64,000 nt of DNA from Acidobacteriota bacterium (GTDB lineage Bacteria > Acidobacteriota > Terriglobia > Versatilivoradales > Versatilivoraceae): assembly GCA_028875575.1 (NCBI GenBank), contig JAPPDF010000001.1:37142-101141 (forward strand). The letters run 5' to 3'. A program made the translations under genes and the position numbers. The notes beneath the pieces were generated by a model. The model saw only the letters and a program-made list of their open reading frames with translations, was not told where the DNA came from and did no database searches. Each line of letters begins with the position of its first letter. The stretch's first letter is position 1. Of the stretch, positions 18,832 to 28,516 are shown piece after piece.

Positions 18832-19086
18832 ATGGTCACCAATGATCTTGCGCGGGAAACTGCGCTCTATGAGCAACGTAAGGCCGAGTTTGAGAAAGAG
18901 CACAAATTGGAGTGGGTTGTGATTCACGAAGATGAGGTCGTCGGTTTCTATGACGATTTTCAAAAGGCAGCTAGAGTTGCTGTCGAGCGCTTCGGACGTG
19001 GACCCTATCTCATTCGCCAGATTGGAATCTCCAGGCAACCATTGCCCGCATCCGTACTCTACCGACCTCTCTATGCCGACAACTAG
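18832..19086 (+). CDS. Small hypothetical protein, DUF5678-like
   Basis: An 84-residue soluble protein: a helical, charged N-terminus (ALYEQRKAEFEKEHKLEWV), then a strand VVIHEDEVVGFYDDF and a helix AARVAVERFGRGPYLIRQI. This pattern (helix, then a ...W-V-.-.-...-V-G-.-.-.-D-.-.-.-A... strand and helix) is seen in small proteins encoded just before single-domain aspartyl proteases. AGGGGAGG lies just before the ATG. Its stop overlaps the start of the next gene by 14 bases, so the two are translated together. Confidence 0.7.
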   Translation: MVTNDLARETALYEQRKAEFEKEHKLEWVVIHEDEVVGFYDDFQKAARVAVERFGRGPYLIRQIGISRQPLPASVLYRPLYADN

Positions 19087-19570
19087 TTGTGGATTCCCAC
19101 CGGCCCCTGGTCATTCTAGCTCTCAACAGCTTGAACAATGGGGTCCGACACTATCAGTATTAGTTGGCTTTGATCCTCAGTTCAGAGCCGGCAGCGACTT
19201 TCCACCGAAATTGCCAAGCACCCTAATTCCGGCACTCGTTGACACGGGAGCAGCAATTAGTTGTATCGACACTAACCTAGTTAAATCTCTTAATCTTCCG
19301 TTGGTTGGAACTCAGAAATTTAGCGGAATGGCCGGATCCAGTGATCGCACTATGCATCTAGCCCAAATTAGAGTTCCTACCCTCAATGCCAATATCTACG
19401 GTGATTTTGCAGCAGTCGACCTTTTGGCAGGTGGTCAACCTCATGCGGTACTCCTGGGCAGAAGTTTCCTGTCACACTTTCGAATGACCTATGACGGTCG
19501 AAGCGGCGATGTCATTATCGAGAACGAGACTCCTCTCCTCCCCCCCATGCAGCCCCCTCAGAATACATGA
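19073..19570 (+). CDS. Retropepsin-like aspartyl protease domain protein
   Basis: A 165-residue protein with one retropepsin-type half-barrel. The catalytic motif is ALVDTGAAISCID (about residues 56-68), and the second conserved block VLLGRSFLSHF supplies the psi-loop glycine. Such single-domain bacterial proteases are expected to act as homodimers. No signal peptide is visible, so it is cytosolic. The gene overlaps the 84-residue protein upstream; the pair resembles a widespread two-gene unit of unknown role, possibly with regulatory or toxin-antitoxin-like behaviour. Confidence 0.75.
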   Translation: MPTTSCGFPPAPGHSSSQQLEQWGPTLSVLVGFDPQFRAGSDFPPKLPSTLIPALVDTGAAISCIDTNLVKSLNLPLVGTQKFSGMAGSSDRTMHLAQIRVPTLNANIYGDFAAVDLLAGGQPHAVLLGRSFLSHFRMTYDGRSGDVIIENETPLLPPMQPPQNT

Positions 19571-19739
19571 GGCATTCCTGAACACTTAGGCTAAGGCCTG
19601 CGCCAATCGTATAACCACAATACCTAAGGGGAACGCTTGAGCCTGAATCGGAAGGATTAGAGTCGTTTTGTTTGCCGTTCCGATGGTGACACGCTAGTTT
19701 CTCTCAATTCCCAAAATCCCTGTAAGTTATTGAAAATAC

Positions 19740-19790
19740 TGGTGAGCCGCCAGGGAATCGAACCCCGAACCTACTGATTAAGAGTCAGTT
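19740..19790. repeat. Left attachment-site copy (attL, 3' part of tRNA-Lys)
   Basis: 51 bases identical to 36923-36973, the 3' part of the intact tRNA-Lys (CTT) gene, including the encoded CCA (as TGG on this strand). The fragment lacks the D arm and 5' acceptor side, so it is not a functional tRNA. It marks the left edge of the integrated island. Confidence 0.9.
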
Positions 19791-19917
19791 AATCTATTTG
19801 TTTCACTACATCTCATTCTATCCTAGACAGTTCATTAATCTACTTATATAGTTTCATTTACACATTTATTGTCGTATTATCACGTCTCAGAAAGTTCAAG
19901 TAAATCTCGTTCATAGT

Positions 19918-19935
19918 GGAACCTATATGGAACCT
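19918..19935 (+). promoter_or_regulatory. Candidate integrase arm-type site, left
   Basis: GGAACCTATATGGAACCT, a 6-base word repeated with a 5-base centre. A near-identical site lies in the same orientation at 36847-36864 near the right attachment site, and a third, inverted half-like copy at 23231-23243. The position just before the integrase gene fits arm-type binding by its N-terminal domain. Confidence 0.45.
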
Positions 19936-19969
19936 AAAACGAGTCGAGAATCAAGAATATGGAGCAAAG

Positions 19970-21184
19970 ATGCCCACTGCAAGACTGACAGACCGGCTAC
20001 TGAAGAACCTGAAAACAGAACAATCTGTAGAGGAATTCTGGGATCAATCATTCCCCGGATCGTTCGGAGTGCGGGTAAGAAAGAGCGGTCGCAAGACCTT
20101 TGTATTTCTTTACCGAACTGAGGGTCGTCGACGACGGATGAAGTTAGGTGTATACCCCGCACTTTCTCTTGCTGGAGCCAGGGATCAGGCGTTCAAATTT
20201 CTGGGCGCAGTCCAGCGGGGAGAAGACCCGGCGGAGAAACGTACACAAGAACGCGGGGCCGGAACATTTGAGGAGCTGGCCGAGTTGTATCTGGAGAGGC
20301 ACGCTAGACCACTAAAGAAGCCGGCTAGCATTAAGGAAGATACCCGCATCTTAAACACCTACTTACTGCCGGTCTGGGCCCGGAGAAGGTTTCGGTCGAT
20401 CACACGCTCTGACGTCATTTTTCTTCTAGACAACATCCAATTCAATCGTCAGGCTCCGGTCATGGCCAACCGAGTCAAAGCGCTGACTTCCACGATATTC
20501 AATTTTGCGTTAAGAAAGGCCTTGGTGCCGGTGACATTTGCCAATCCCTGTACTCACATAGCGTTGCCTTACAAGGAAACGAGTCGTGACCGCGTGCTTA
20601 GCGACGATGAAATCCAAGCGCTGTGGAAAGATTTAGAAAACCACGCAGAACCCACCGCTTCAATCTTTCGGCTATTATTGTTGATCGGCCAGCGACCGGG
20701 TGAAACGAAGGTCATGCGGTGGCGTGACTTAGACGACAATCACATTTGGACCATTCCAGCAACCGTGACCAAAACCACGAGGGAACATAGGGTTCCCCTG
20801 TCAACGCAAGCGGTCGCTGTCATCGAGGAACTACGCCCCTTCAGCGGGGACTCGGAATTTGTCTTTGCGTCTCCCAAGGGTGGACACATACGTTGGCTTC
20901 AAAAAATGAGTCAACAGATCCAAAAGAACACGGGTTCCCATTTTCGACCCCACGATTTGCGCAGAACCTGTGCAACCAACTTGAGCAAGCTCGGAATTGG
21001 TGATGTCACCATTGCCAGGATCCTGAATCACTCGTGGCCATTGCGGCAAATGACGGCCGTGTACAACCGGTGGGATAAGCTACCAGAGATGGGCCGCGCA
21101 TTACAGATATGGGGAGAACATCTTGAGCAGTTAGTCACGGCAAACAGAGTACCAATGTGTTGTCCCAATGTGTTGAGAATATGA
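19970..21184 (+). CDS. P4-type tyrosine integrase (DUF4102 N-terminus)
   Basis: A 404-residue site-specific recombinase. Residues 1-90 form the DUF4102 arm-binding domain (RKTFVFLYRTEGRRRRMKLG-type strand pattern), about 98-190 the core-binding SAM-like domain, and the rest the catalytic domain. The catalytic set is complete: R242 in QRPGE, H328-x-x-R331 in HDLRR, H354 and nucleophile Y365 in MTAVYNRW. The ATG at 19970 has GGAG 6 bases upstream and matches the usual N-terminus. It sits 180 bases inside the left repeat and reads into the island, so it very likely drove integration at tRNA-Lys. Confidence 0.92.
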   Translation: MPTARLTDRLLKNLKTEQSVEEFWDQSFPGSFGVRVRKSGRKTFVFLYRTEGRRRRMKLGVYPALSLAGARDQAFKFLGAVQRGEDPAEKRTQERGAGTFEELAELYLERHARPLKKPASIKEDTRILNTYLLPVWARRRFRSITRSDVIFLLDNIQFNRQAPVMANRVKALTSTIFNFALRKALVPVTFANPCTHIALPYKETSRDRVLSDDEIQALWKDLENHAEPTASIFRLLLLIGQRPGETKVMRWRDLDDNHIWTIPATVTKTTREHRVPLSTQAVAVIEELRPFSGDSEFVFASPKGGHIRWLQKMSQQIQKNTGSHFRPHDLRRTCATNLSKLGIGDVTIARILNHSWPLRQMTAVYNRWDKLPEMGRALQIWGEHLEQLVTANRVPMCCPNVLRI

Positions 21185-21383
21185 CAGTCGGAATGGCACA
21201 GCCCGCTCGTAGCCCGCTCAAGAATGTGACCGAGGAGTGTCCTGGAGATGACTATTGCCCATTGGTCAAGAAACCGAGGCAGGGGAATTGAAACTACACA
21301 AAATCGTCACTTAGTTTTTCGATCCAAATAATTTATGAATCTTCTGCCGGGAGTATCGACTATACTATTTACTCAAGGCGTTG

Positions 21384-22172
21384 ATGGAACCAGCATCGCT
21401 GGCTTGGAGTAGCGTGGCGCAGCCAACTACCCTCAAACGTCCTCCCATCACCGAAGCGCTTGTGGATCTTCGGGCGACCATTCCTGGAGATCTTGAGTCG
21501 TTTAGCGCTCTCGCCCGGCAGTTGCATAACAGATTCCCTCACCTACAGGAGAATCGTCAATTCGAGGGTAAGCTGGAATTTGAAGGTGGTGACGTGCGAT
21601 CCCACGTTAGCCCTCCAGCGTTTGCGGGCATTTTTGCGGCGAACGAGGAGAAAACGATCTATGTGCAGTTTCGTCCCGACGGATTTACTCTGAACAATGT
21701 AGTGAAAACCGCAGGAAGCTACATCGGCGGCGATCAGCTTATTGGCGAAGCACTTGATCTCTGGAGGTGGTTGGTTGAACGGACGGAGATTACGGGTGTA
21801 TCGCGCGTAGGTCTTTACTACCTCAATCAACTGGATGGATTGCCGCTAAAGCCAGGTGAGAGAACTAATCTGTATTTCCGCAATCCTCCCACGCTTCCCC
21901 CAGGCTCACCCCAAACAATCAAGGGGTTCCTTTCACAGATCACGGCCTATGATCAAGATCGAAAAGCCAATGTGATCGTGATTCAACAGGTTAAGCCACC
22001 CCCCAAAAAAGGCGAAATCCCTCCGGTCAGAATTGCCGTAGACGTGTTTCAGATAGGAGCTTTCCCCGTGGATACGGCTACATTGGGGGGCATCCTTGGT
22101 TCTCTCCGAGAGCTAAAGAACGAGATCTTCTTCTCGCTTCTCACAGATAGAGCAGTGAGGCACTACCAATGA
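21384..22172 (+). CDS. TIGR04255 family protein
   Basis: A 262-residue soluble protein of the sporadically distributed TIGR04255 family, recognised by RPPITEAL at the start, the middle strand TIYVQFRPDGFTLNNV, a helix with ALDLWRWLVE, and the C-terminal LKNEIFFSLLTDRAVRHY. The function is not known; members often sit in islands with other accessory genes. The ATG at 21384 is used rather than the TTG one codon earlier. Its stop overlaps the next start as ATGA. It heads a three-gene cassette that could be a defence or stress module; this is inference. Confidence 0.75.
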   Translation: MEPASLAWSSVAQPTTLKRPPITEALVDLRATIPGDLESFSALARQLHNRFPHLQENRQFEGKLEFEGGDVRSHVSPPAFAGIFAANEEKTIYVQFRPDGFTLNNVVKTAGSYIGGDQLIGEALDLWRWLVERTEITGVSRVGLYYLNQLDGLPLKPGERTNLYFRNPPTLPPGSPQTIKGFLSQITAYDQDRKANVIVIQQVKPPPKKGEIPPVRIAVDVFQIGAFPVDTATLGGILGSLRELKNEIFFSLLTDRAVRHYQ

Positions 22173-22633
22173 TTCTTGATGACGCACAGCCATCTTTCGG
22201 GCCCCCTCCACTGGTCCATTGGGGATTTCGCCCCTTGGGAACAGAGGCAATAGAACTACAAGATTCGGTAAGCAGGGCCTTCGATCCCAGGGTTGAGCAC
22301 AGGGAGGTCAGGATCTTCTTTCACCTCTTGGAGGTTGTCCGGCAGTCTCCTGGAGTGTCGGCGATCTCCTTCCACAGGGCCCTGAGCTTACTCAAGTCCC
22401 TGCCCAGCGACATTCCCCTACCTTTTGTGTGTGTGGAGTCAAAGGACGAGATCGGATTAGATTGGGATGAAGGAGGAGAAAAAGTCGTCAACCTCGTGAT
22501 TGACACTTCCCCCGAGATCGGGTTTGTTACACTGCTCAAAGCGATGCCCGCGTATGGGACAGTTGAGTACCGTGAAGCGTCTAGCACGCCTCCTGGCATT
22601 GTTCAATTTCTTCTGGAGCATGTGTACCCGTAG
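22169..22633 (+). CDS. Unknown protein, second gene of the TIGR04255 cassette
   Basis: A 154-residue soluble, acidic protein that I do not recognise. It begins with a Pro-rich stretch (PPPLVHWGFRPL) and continues with alternating helices and strands. It is translationally coupled to the TIGR04255 gene (ATGA overlap) and its last 14 bases overlap the start of the third gene. The coupling suggests that the three proteins act together or in fixed ratio. Confidence 0.65.
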   Translation: MILDDAQPSFGPPPLVHWGFRPLGTEAIELQDSVSRAFDPRVEHREVRIFFHLLEVVRQSPGVSAISFHRALSLLKSLPSDIPLPFVCVESKDEIGLDWDEGGEKVVNLVIDTSPEIGFVTLLKAMPAYGTVEYREASSTPPGIVQFLLEHVYP

Positions 22634-23069
22634 GCCCGTGACTGATCCTTACGATGATGGTCCGATTAGCCCCACTGAACGCCTGTCTCGATTCGTCTAC
22701 GACAGGAACAAATGCAAGCTTCAAAAAGAGCGTGTCGACGTAAGTCGGTTTTTGCCTCCAAAAGAGGGAAATAACACAGAGGAGATTTCTGTTTGGAGAA
22801 CAGAAAATCTCACTGAGGAGAGGGTGTGGGGATTTGCTCCACCACGTTCTCATAGTCCAGTCGTCGCTCGTGGAGACTTTACAGCTCGAGATGTAGCAAG
22901 GAGTAAGGACAACGACTGGCAGCTACGGGCTGAGCCATCTCCACCAGCTCGGCACGTCCGGATCGTCGGATGGCCTCCAGTAAGTGAGAGAATGGCACGA
23001 AGGTATCTTGCCCGCAAACTTAGTCAAGTCGCTCGGCTCGTCCTTCACGAAGAAAACTTCTACTCCTAA
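22620..23069 (+). CDS. Conserved hypothetical protein, third gene of the TIGR04255 cassette
   Basis: A 149-residue protein. The core reads LSRFVYDRNKCKLQKERVDVSRFLPP, then ISVWRTENLTEERVWGF and later ARHVRIVGWPP. I recall a conserved family with the pattern SRF-(8-10)-RV---FLPP---G-SVFR---L and a terminal H-(I/V)-.-GWP, but it has no known function. The ATG at 22620 has GGAG directly upstream. The GWP block and charged core suggest nucleic-acid or small-molecule binding; this is not proven. The gene ends the cassette. Confidence 0.65.
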   Translation: MCTRRPVTDPYDDGPISPTERLSRFVYDRNKCKLQKERVDVSRFLPPKEGNNTEEISVWRTENLTEERVWGFAPPRSHSPVVARGDFTARDVARSKDNDWQLRAEPSPPARHVRIVGWPPVSERMARRYLARKLSQVARLVLHEENFYS

Positions 23070-23824
23070 TCAAATATTTCCGGCAGAGTCCTTGCTTGCT
23101 CACCAGTGCACACGAATTTCCAGGGCCCCAACCCCAACCTCTTGTTTTGATGAAGAACCGCCCCTGAGTGTTTAGGCGCATGCTTTTCCCCTCCTAAATC
23201 CATGACAACAAAGGGGGCTGGTTACTCTCCTATATAGGTTCCATCTAATTTGGTAGTTTACAATCGATCGACTGCAGGCGCCGCCGAGGTTGACCGGCTA
23301 TCTTCGCCTACATTGATCCTGGTATGGCCACCTCCAAGAAGCTGCATCCTGGGGAAGAGTCACCGCGAGCTTTGGGCCAAACTCCGGCGGGCCGGCGGGA
23401 CAGTGGAAGTGGCTAAATTCGCTTGGGACCAATACCATCTCGACCGCACCCAGCGTGTTCTCTAGATCTAGACAAACTGAGACGCGGGAGCGGCCAAGAC
23501 AGAAGCGGACAGGCTCCGGCCAAAGCCGCCGTTTCCTCGGCCACTTGGTCGATCTTATCCTCGACGGCGCCGAGGCTGCCAAGACGTGCGACGGCGATCC
23601 CATCACTTCCGCTTCCGGGGGGCAAGGCCGTGGAGAGCACCGACAGACTCATATCCACAGCAATGCAGAAAGAAAGACAATTCGCCAGGGGACTTCTACG
23701 CGATGAAGATGAAGATTTTTTATTCGTGCCAACCCGAGTGTAGGTCCAGAACAAATAGTTTGGATTGGAAGATGTATACGCAGAAGCACCTTTCTGGAAC
23801 GTTTTCGGTAGCACTGAAATCGAA
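23070..23824. other. 755-base stretch without a supported gene
   Basis: Open frames exist on both strands, but none has a good start, a recognisable motif or convincing composition. An inverted copy of the arm-type word (GGAACCTATATAG on the minus strand) lies at 23231-23243. The composition is mixed, with a GC-rich piece around 23300-23640 next to AT-rich ends, suggesting a patchwork of remnants. Confidence 0.5.
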
Positions 23825-25789
23825 ATGACCCCCGAACAACGTGAAGAACTTGTCCGCCTGCTGAATCTGGGGGAGGAAATTTCTCCTGCATGGTCCCGGA
23901 TTCTGTTCCCTCCAGAAAAACGGGAGTATGAGCTTATCTATCACGGCAAGGAACGGGCGGAAGACATCCTAGCCGACGCGCTTGCCGTCCCGCTGCAGCC
24001 CGTTCGCACTTTCGGCAATATCGGTGTTGACTGGCACAACATGCTTATCTTTGGCGACAACCTTCAGGTTATGAAAACGTTGCTGGAGATGAAAAAGGCC
24101 GGCAAACTGCGAAACGCTGATGGAACAGACGGTGTGCGACTTGTCTATATTGATCCACCATTCTCTACGCGAAGGGACTATCTCGGTACAGAAGACCAGA
24201 GGGCCTATCAGGACAAAATCGCGGGCTCCAGATTTCTTGAATTCCTCAGAAGGCGACTGGTCCTCATCAGGGAACTACTTAGCGATGACGGCACATTTTT
24301 TGTTCATCTCGACTTGAAGAAGATCCACCATGTAAAGCTCCTTCTTGACGAGATATTTGGTGAAAGCAGAATACTTAACGAGATTGTCTGGTATTACGAG
24401 AACAAGCTTGGAACAGGCGGAGACGTTCTAGACCGTCGACATGACACGCTTCTTTGGTATGGAGTCGGTAAGAAACATAGGTTCAATGTCCTACATGAGC
24501 CGGTAAAAGAACGCAAGCTCCAGCCCGTTACTCAGAAGATCGGTGGCAAAAGGATCTGGCTCCGCGACGAAAATGAGAAGCGGCTTTACCGACCCAGCCG
24601 CAGTACACGACCGGTCGGTGATATATGGACGTTGCCGATCATCAATCCCGTTGCTAGTGAGCGGCTCGGTTACCCGACTCAGAAGCCTGAGGTCCTACTA
24701 GATCGCGTGATACAGATGGCTTCAGGCCAAGGGGACATCGTCCTGGATGCATTTGCTGGCTCGGGCACGACATGCGCCGTGGCCGAGAAGCTTGGGCGGC
24801 GCTGGATTGGAATAGACTGCGGTAAGCTTGCCGTCTACACGATCCAGAAACGTATGCTGAACCTCTGCAAGAAGATTGGCAATAAGGGACCAAAGCTCCA
24901 ACCCAAGCCGTTCACCCTCTTCAATGCCGGATTATACGACTTCTCGAAGCTCCGAAACCTCTCGTGGAAGGACTGGCGATTCTTTGCGCTGCAGTTGTTC
25001 CAGTGTCGCGACCAGCCTCACGATGTAGGCGGCGTGGCGTTCGATGGGTTTCGCCAAGGTGCAGACGTGATGGTGTTTAACCATTTTATGCACAAGAACG
25101 CTGTGATTAGTGAGGAAACAATCCGAGAGATTCACGAGGCGGTTGGAACCCGCATCGGAAGCAAGGTGTTCGTTATAGCTCCAGCGTTGGCGTTTGATTT
25201 CCAGCAGGACTACATCACACTCGGAGGCGTGCGCTACTACGCGCTGCGTATTCCTTATTCCATCATCCATGAGTTACACCGTAGGGAGTTTACTGCACTA
25301 AAGCAACCCGCGGATGAAATGGCGGTGAACGACACAGTTGAAGCGGTTGGGTTTGATTTCATCCGAACGCCAGAACTGGAATACGAACTCGGGCGGACAA
25401 GACAGACGGGTGAATCGTTCGAGCAAGTTTTCATTGAAATCAAGTCGTTCCAAAGCGACTTTGTGGTGAGCGAGCCATTTCGAAAGAGGGCCAATCGGGA
25501 AACGCTTTCCATGGTCATGATTGACTTCAACTATGACGAGAAAAGCCAGGTGTTTGATCTAGATGCGGTCCAATACGCGGATGAGATCAAACAGGCGGGA
25601 TGGAAGGTAACGTTCTGCCACGACTTGATTGGCAGGAAAGTAATGGTGGTGTTCGTTGACATATATGGCAACGAAGCCCGGATTCTGATCGATTCACGGG
25701 ATTTTGAGAAGATCGGGAGGAAAGCACCAGCGGGGAGCCGGAATGCGCGTTCCGAGAAAGACGCGGCAAAAAAGGTGGAAGGAAAATGA
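23825..25789 (+). CDS. Type III restriction-modification DNA methyltransferase (Mod)
   Basis: A 654-residue beta-class DNA methyltransferase: the catalytic motif DPPF (110-113) precedes the SAM-binding motif FAGSGTT (310-316), the order expected in type III Mod subunits that make N6-methyladenine. PTQKPEVLLDRVI lies just before the SAM motif. The long C-terminal part (about 370-654) probably contains Res-interaction regions, and the variable middle (about 180-270) is the likely target-recognition part. The ATG at 23825 is used; a TTG 20 codons earlier is possible. It overlaps the res start by 4 bases. Confidence 0.9.
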   Translation: MTPEQREELVRLLNLGEEISPAWSRILFPPEKREYELIYHGKERAEDILADALAVPLQPVRTFGNIGVDWHNMLIFGDNLQVMKTLLEMKKAGKLRNADGTDGVRLVYIDPPFSTRRDYLGTEDQRAYQDKIAGSRFLEFLRRRLVLIRELLSDDGTFFVHLDLKKIHHVKLLLDEIFGESRILNEIVWYYENKLGTGGDVLDRRHDTLLWYGVGKKHRFNVLHEPVKERKLQPVTQKIGGKRIWLRDENEKRLYRPSRSTRPVGDIWTLPIINPVASERLGYPTQKPEVLLDRVIQMASGQGDIVLDAFAGSGTTCAVAEKLGRRWIGIDCGKLAVYTIQKRMLNLCKKIGNKGPKLQPKPFTLFNAGLYDFSKLRNLSWKDWRFFALQLFQCRDQPHDVGGVAFDGFRQGADVMVFNHFMHKNAVISEETIREIHEAVGTRIGSKVFVIAPALAFDFQQDYITLGGVRYYALRIPYSIIHELHRREFTALKQPADEMAVNDTVEAVGFDFIRTPELEYELGRTRQTGESFEQVFIEIKSFQSDFVVSEPFRKRANRETLSMVMIDFNYDEKSQVFDLDAVQYADEIKQAGWKVTFCHDLIGRKVMVVFVDIYGNEARILIDSRDFEKIGRKAPAGSRNARSEKDAAKKVEGK

Positions 25790-28245
25790 GCCGCACACAC
25801 GGTGACCGCCAGACTTTTAGGAATGAGGATCTTGTCCTTCGGGTCACGACAGACATTGACCCAACGGTTTGGAATGAGGCCAGATACGAGCCTTTCATAA
25901 ACGAACTCTGCGGCTCCAGAGAGTATCAGGTGGACGCCATCTGGACCGTCATGCGCTACATGGCAGGCGGACGGTATGCCAACCTAAGGGAATTGGCAAA
26001 GGCTAATTTCGAGGCCAATGACGAACTGGGATCAAGATATGGATCGTGGAAGGGAATGGAGGCTCATCTGCAGATGCCCGACCATCTTGCGTGTTCTCTC
26101 GACATGGCGACGGGGACCGGTAAGAGCTATGTGCTCTACGGTGTGGCCGTCATCTTGCTCGCCGAGCGGCTGGTGGACCGCGTACTCGTCCTGTGCCCAT
26201 CCAATACGATCGAGGCCGGACTGCTGGCGAAATTTCGAGATCTGGCCAGCAATGCTGACCTTCGGGACCTACTCCCGTCTAACGTGAAGGTGCGCGCACC
26301 TAAAATCATCAACGCCTCAGAGACGATCGTGGATTGCTCTATCTGTGTGGAAAATTACCATGCGATTCTAAAGCATGTGAAGTCGTCGATTCGCGATAGC
26401 CTAAGCGGCAAGGGTGATCGGGTGGCCGTCCTAAATGACGAAGCTCATCACGTGGCTAACGAGACGGGCACGAACGTGAAACGATGGAAGGAGTTTTTGC
26501 TAAATCCCGACTATGGCTTTCGCTATATCTTGGGTGTTTCGGGAACCTGCTATATCGGTGACCAGTATTTCGCAGATGTTGTAAACCGTTACTCCCTGCG
26601 CCAAGCGATCGAGCAGCGTTTCGTCAAAACGGTGAAGTACGTGGCTGAAATGCCGCAGACGGACAATCCAGACGAGAAGTGGCAGCTCATCTATAACCGT
26701 CACCAAGCATGGAAAAAAGAGTTGAAACGGCGTCAAATCCGCCCGCTGACGATTATTGTTACAAGGGACATCAAGACGTGCAAACGAGTTGCTGAAGAAC
26801 TCCAGCGTTTCCTTGAGGAACGGGAGTTGCTTGAGAGCGAAGAAGCAGGGGCGAAAGTGTTGCCGGTCACATCGGCAAAAGAACACCAGCCCAACATCTC
26901 AAGACTCAAAGAAGTGGACAATCCTGAGAGCAAAGTCGAGTGGATCGTGTCGGTGTCTATGTTGAGCGAGGGGTGGGATGTGAAGAACGTGTTCCAGATC
27001 GTGCCACACGAAGAACGTGCGTTCAACAGCAAACTGCTTATCGCCCAGGTTCTCGGTCGTGGGCTCCGCCGCCCAGACCGATGGCAGGGTGCGGATCCGG
27101 TGGTCACCATTTTTAATCACGACGCCTGGGCTGGTCGGATCAAGCACTTAGTGAACGAGATCCTTGAATTGGAGCGGCGGCTTGGATCACGTGTGCTTAA
27201 CGATTCGCCCTATCACTTCGAATTGCACAATCTGAACTACACGCGGGAGACTGACACCACTCACTTTCCCAAAACGGGCGAGTATCGTTTGCTGAAGCAG
27301 GGCTATGTCGAGTTGCCGTCACAGGTAGAAATTGAGGATGTGACGATTGGCTATGAGTCTGCCGTTACGGGAGAGCATACGAAATTTGAGACGCGGATTG
27401 CACACAAGACATATTCACTCGCCGAAGTTGGCGAAGAGATGTATCGTCGCCTTCAGTCCATAGACGATGAGTCGCAACAGGCGGAAGATCCGAAGGACCG
27501 CACAAGCTACACTCGACGGTTCACGAGGGACCGCTGTTTGGAAATCGTCAAGGCATCGGCAACTCAGGCGAGAATCAAGAGCGGGCGAATAACCGAGGAA
27601 AACCGGCAACGGGTCTTGCAGGCCTTAGGTCCGCTTAGGCGCAAGACGGCAAAGCGCGTTGTCTACACGTTGACGCCGAGGGCGTTAACAACCTTTACTA
27701 CGCGCGACCGCCCGGCTATCAGCTGCAGCGCCGCCGAGCTCCGCCGGGGAGATAAAACAGCTTTCATTCCACCGGGTTGCGACAAAACGATCCCCGATGA
27801 GCAAGTCGATTTTTTTCGTGAGGTTGAGGATCCGGATGGTGATTTCCGTGCTGGACGCGAAATTCTGAGCAACTCACACGACTTCAAAACTCCGTGCAAC
27901 ATGGTCATAGCCGACTCCACGCCCGAGCGGAGAGTTATTCGCCAGTTGTGTGAAAGGCAAAATGCCGTCGCGCTGGATGCATGGCTCAAAAACGCGCCTC
28001 AACGATACAATGCCATCGAGTACGCATGGAAGAAGGGCGAGCACCCCAAACGTGGCGAGTTTAGTCCGGACTTTTTCATTAAGGTGAATAACATGATTGG
28101 GAATTATATACGGTCCTACCCGAGAGCTGTCCCGAGTACCCCCATAACGATTGATAATAAACGGCTTAGAAAAACGGACCAATCTTTACTTTTGGTAGGA
28201 ATTTCGCCAAAAAAAGAAGGTGCGTCCCTGAGTCGTCCCAATTGA
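25786..28245 (+). pseudogene. Type III restriction endonuclease Res, 5' part, interrupted by transposon
   Basis: The native part is 771 codons (to 28098). It shows a superfamily-2 helicase: Walker A MATGTGKS (107-114), DEAH-type box NDEAHH (217-222), and motif VI QVLGRGLRRP. The C-terminal nuclease domain begins with FSPDFFIKV, supplying the D of the PD-(D/E)xK site, but the ExK strand is cut off. From codon 772 the frame runs into the transposon's terminal repeat and adds 48 foreign residues before a stop. The missing end (VVEIKDD...) lies at 32155-32418. Joined at the 8-bp duplication the frame is continuous and would give 856 residues. Cleavage is therefore very probably lost, while Mod looks intact. 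Confidence 0.92.
28099..28121. repeat. Left terminal inverted repeat of the transposon
   Basis: Matches the reverse complement of 32130-32152 at 22 of 23 positions. It directly follows the target duplication at 28091-28098. Confidence 0.93.
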
Positions 28246-28270
28246 CCGGGAGCCCTTCATGGTAAAAGAC

Positions 28271-28516
28271 TTAGGAGGATTGGGCTTTCTTGACCTTTTC
28301 CATGTACTTTTGAATTTTACTCGGAGGGGTGCGGAAGATAGCCTGGGCGATGTTCTCTGGAGTATCGAGAATTGGAGGGGGAAAGTGATTCTTGACAGGC
28401 CGTCCCCGGGGACGGGGAGGAGACTTCGGGGCATTGCTGGAGTTTGATCTTGACACGACAAACTGGAACGGCTTAGCTTTGATTGCGAAGAGGAGAGGAC
28501 GCGAATTGGAAAGCAA
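28271..28516 (-). CDS. Small basic protein with RGRP motif, transposon passenger
   Basis: At most 81 residues; a GTG at 28459 would give a 62-residue form that avoids the tRNA on the other strand. The conserved-looking part is PPRPRGRPVKNHFPPPILDT followed by PENIAQAIFRTPP and a basic helix. RPRGRP is an AT-hook-like DNA-binding motif, and I recall similar short proteins with an RGRP-(basic)-P-P-DTPENVA pattern in mobile regions. Likely DNA-binding; role unknown. The 3' end lies about 170 bases inside the left end of the transposon. Confidence 0.5.
   Translation of the reverse strand: MLSNSRPLLFAIKAKPFQFVVSRSNSSNAPKSPPRPRGRPVKNHFPPPILDTPENIAQAIFRTPPSKIQKYMEKVKKAQSS

Noticed and set aside
23413..23814. 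Minus-strand gene upstream of mod
   Set aside because: Open frame with Ser/Pro-rich text, no start with ribosome site and no motif; left as unannotated stretch.
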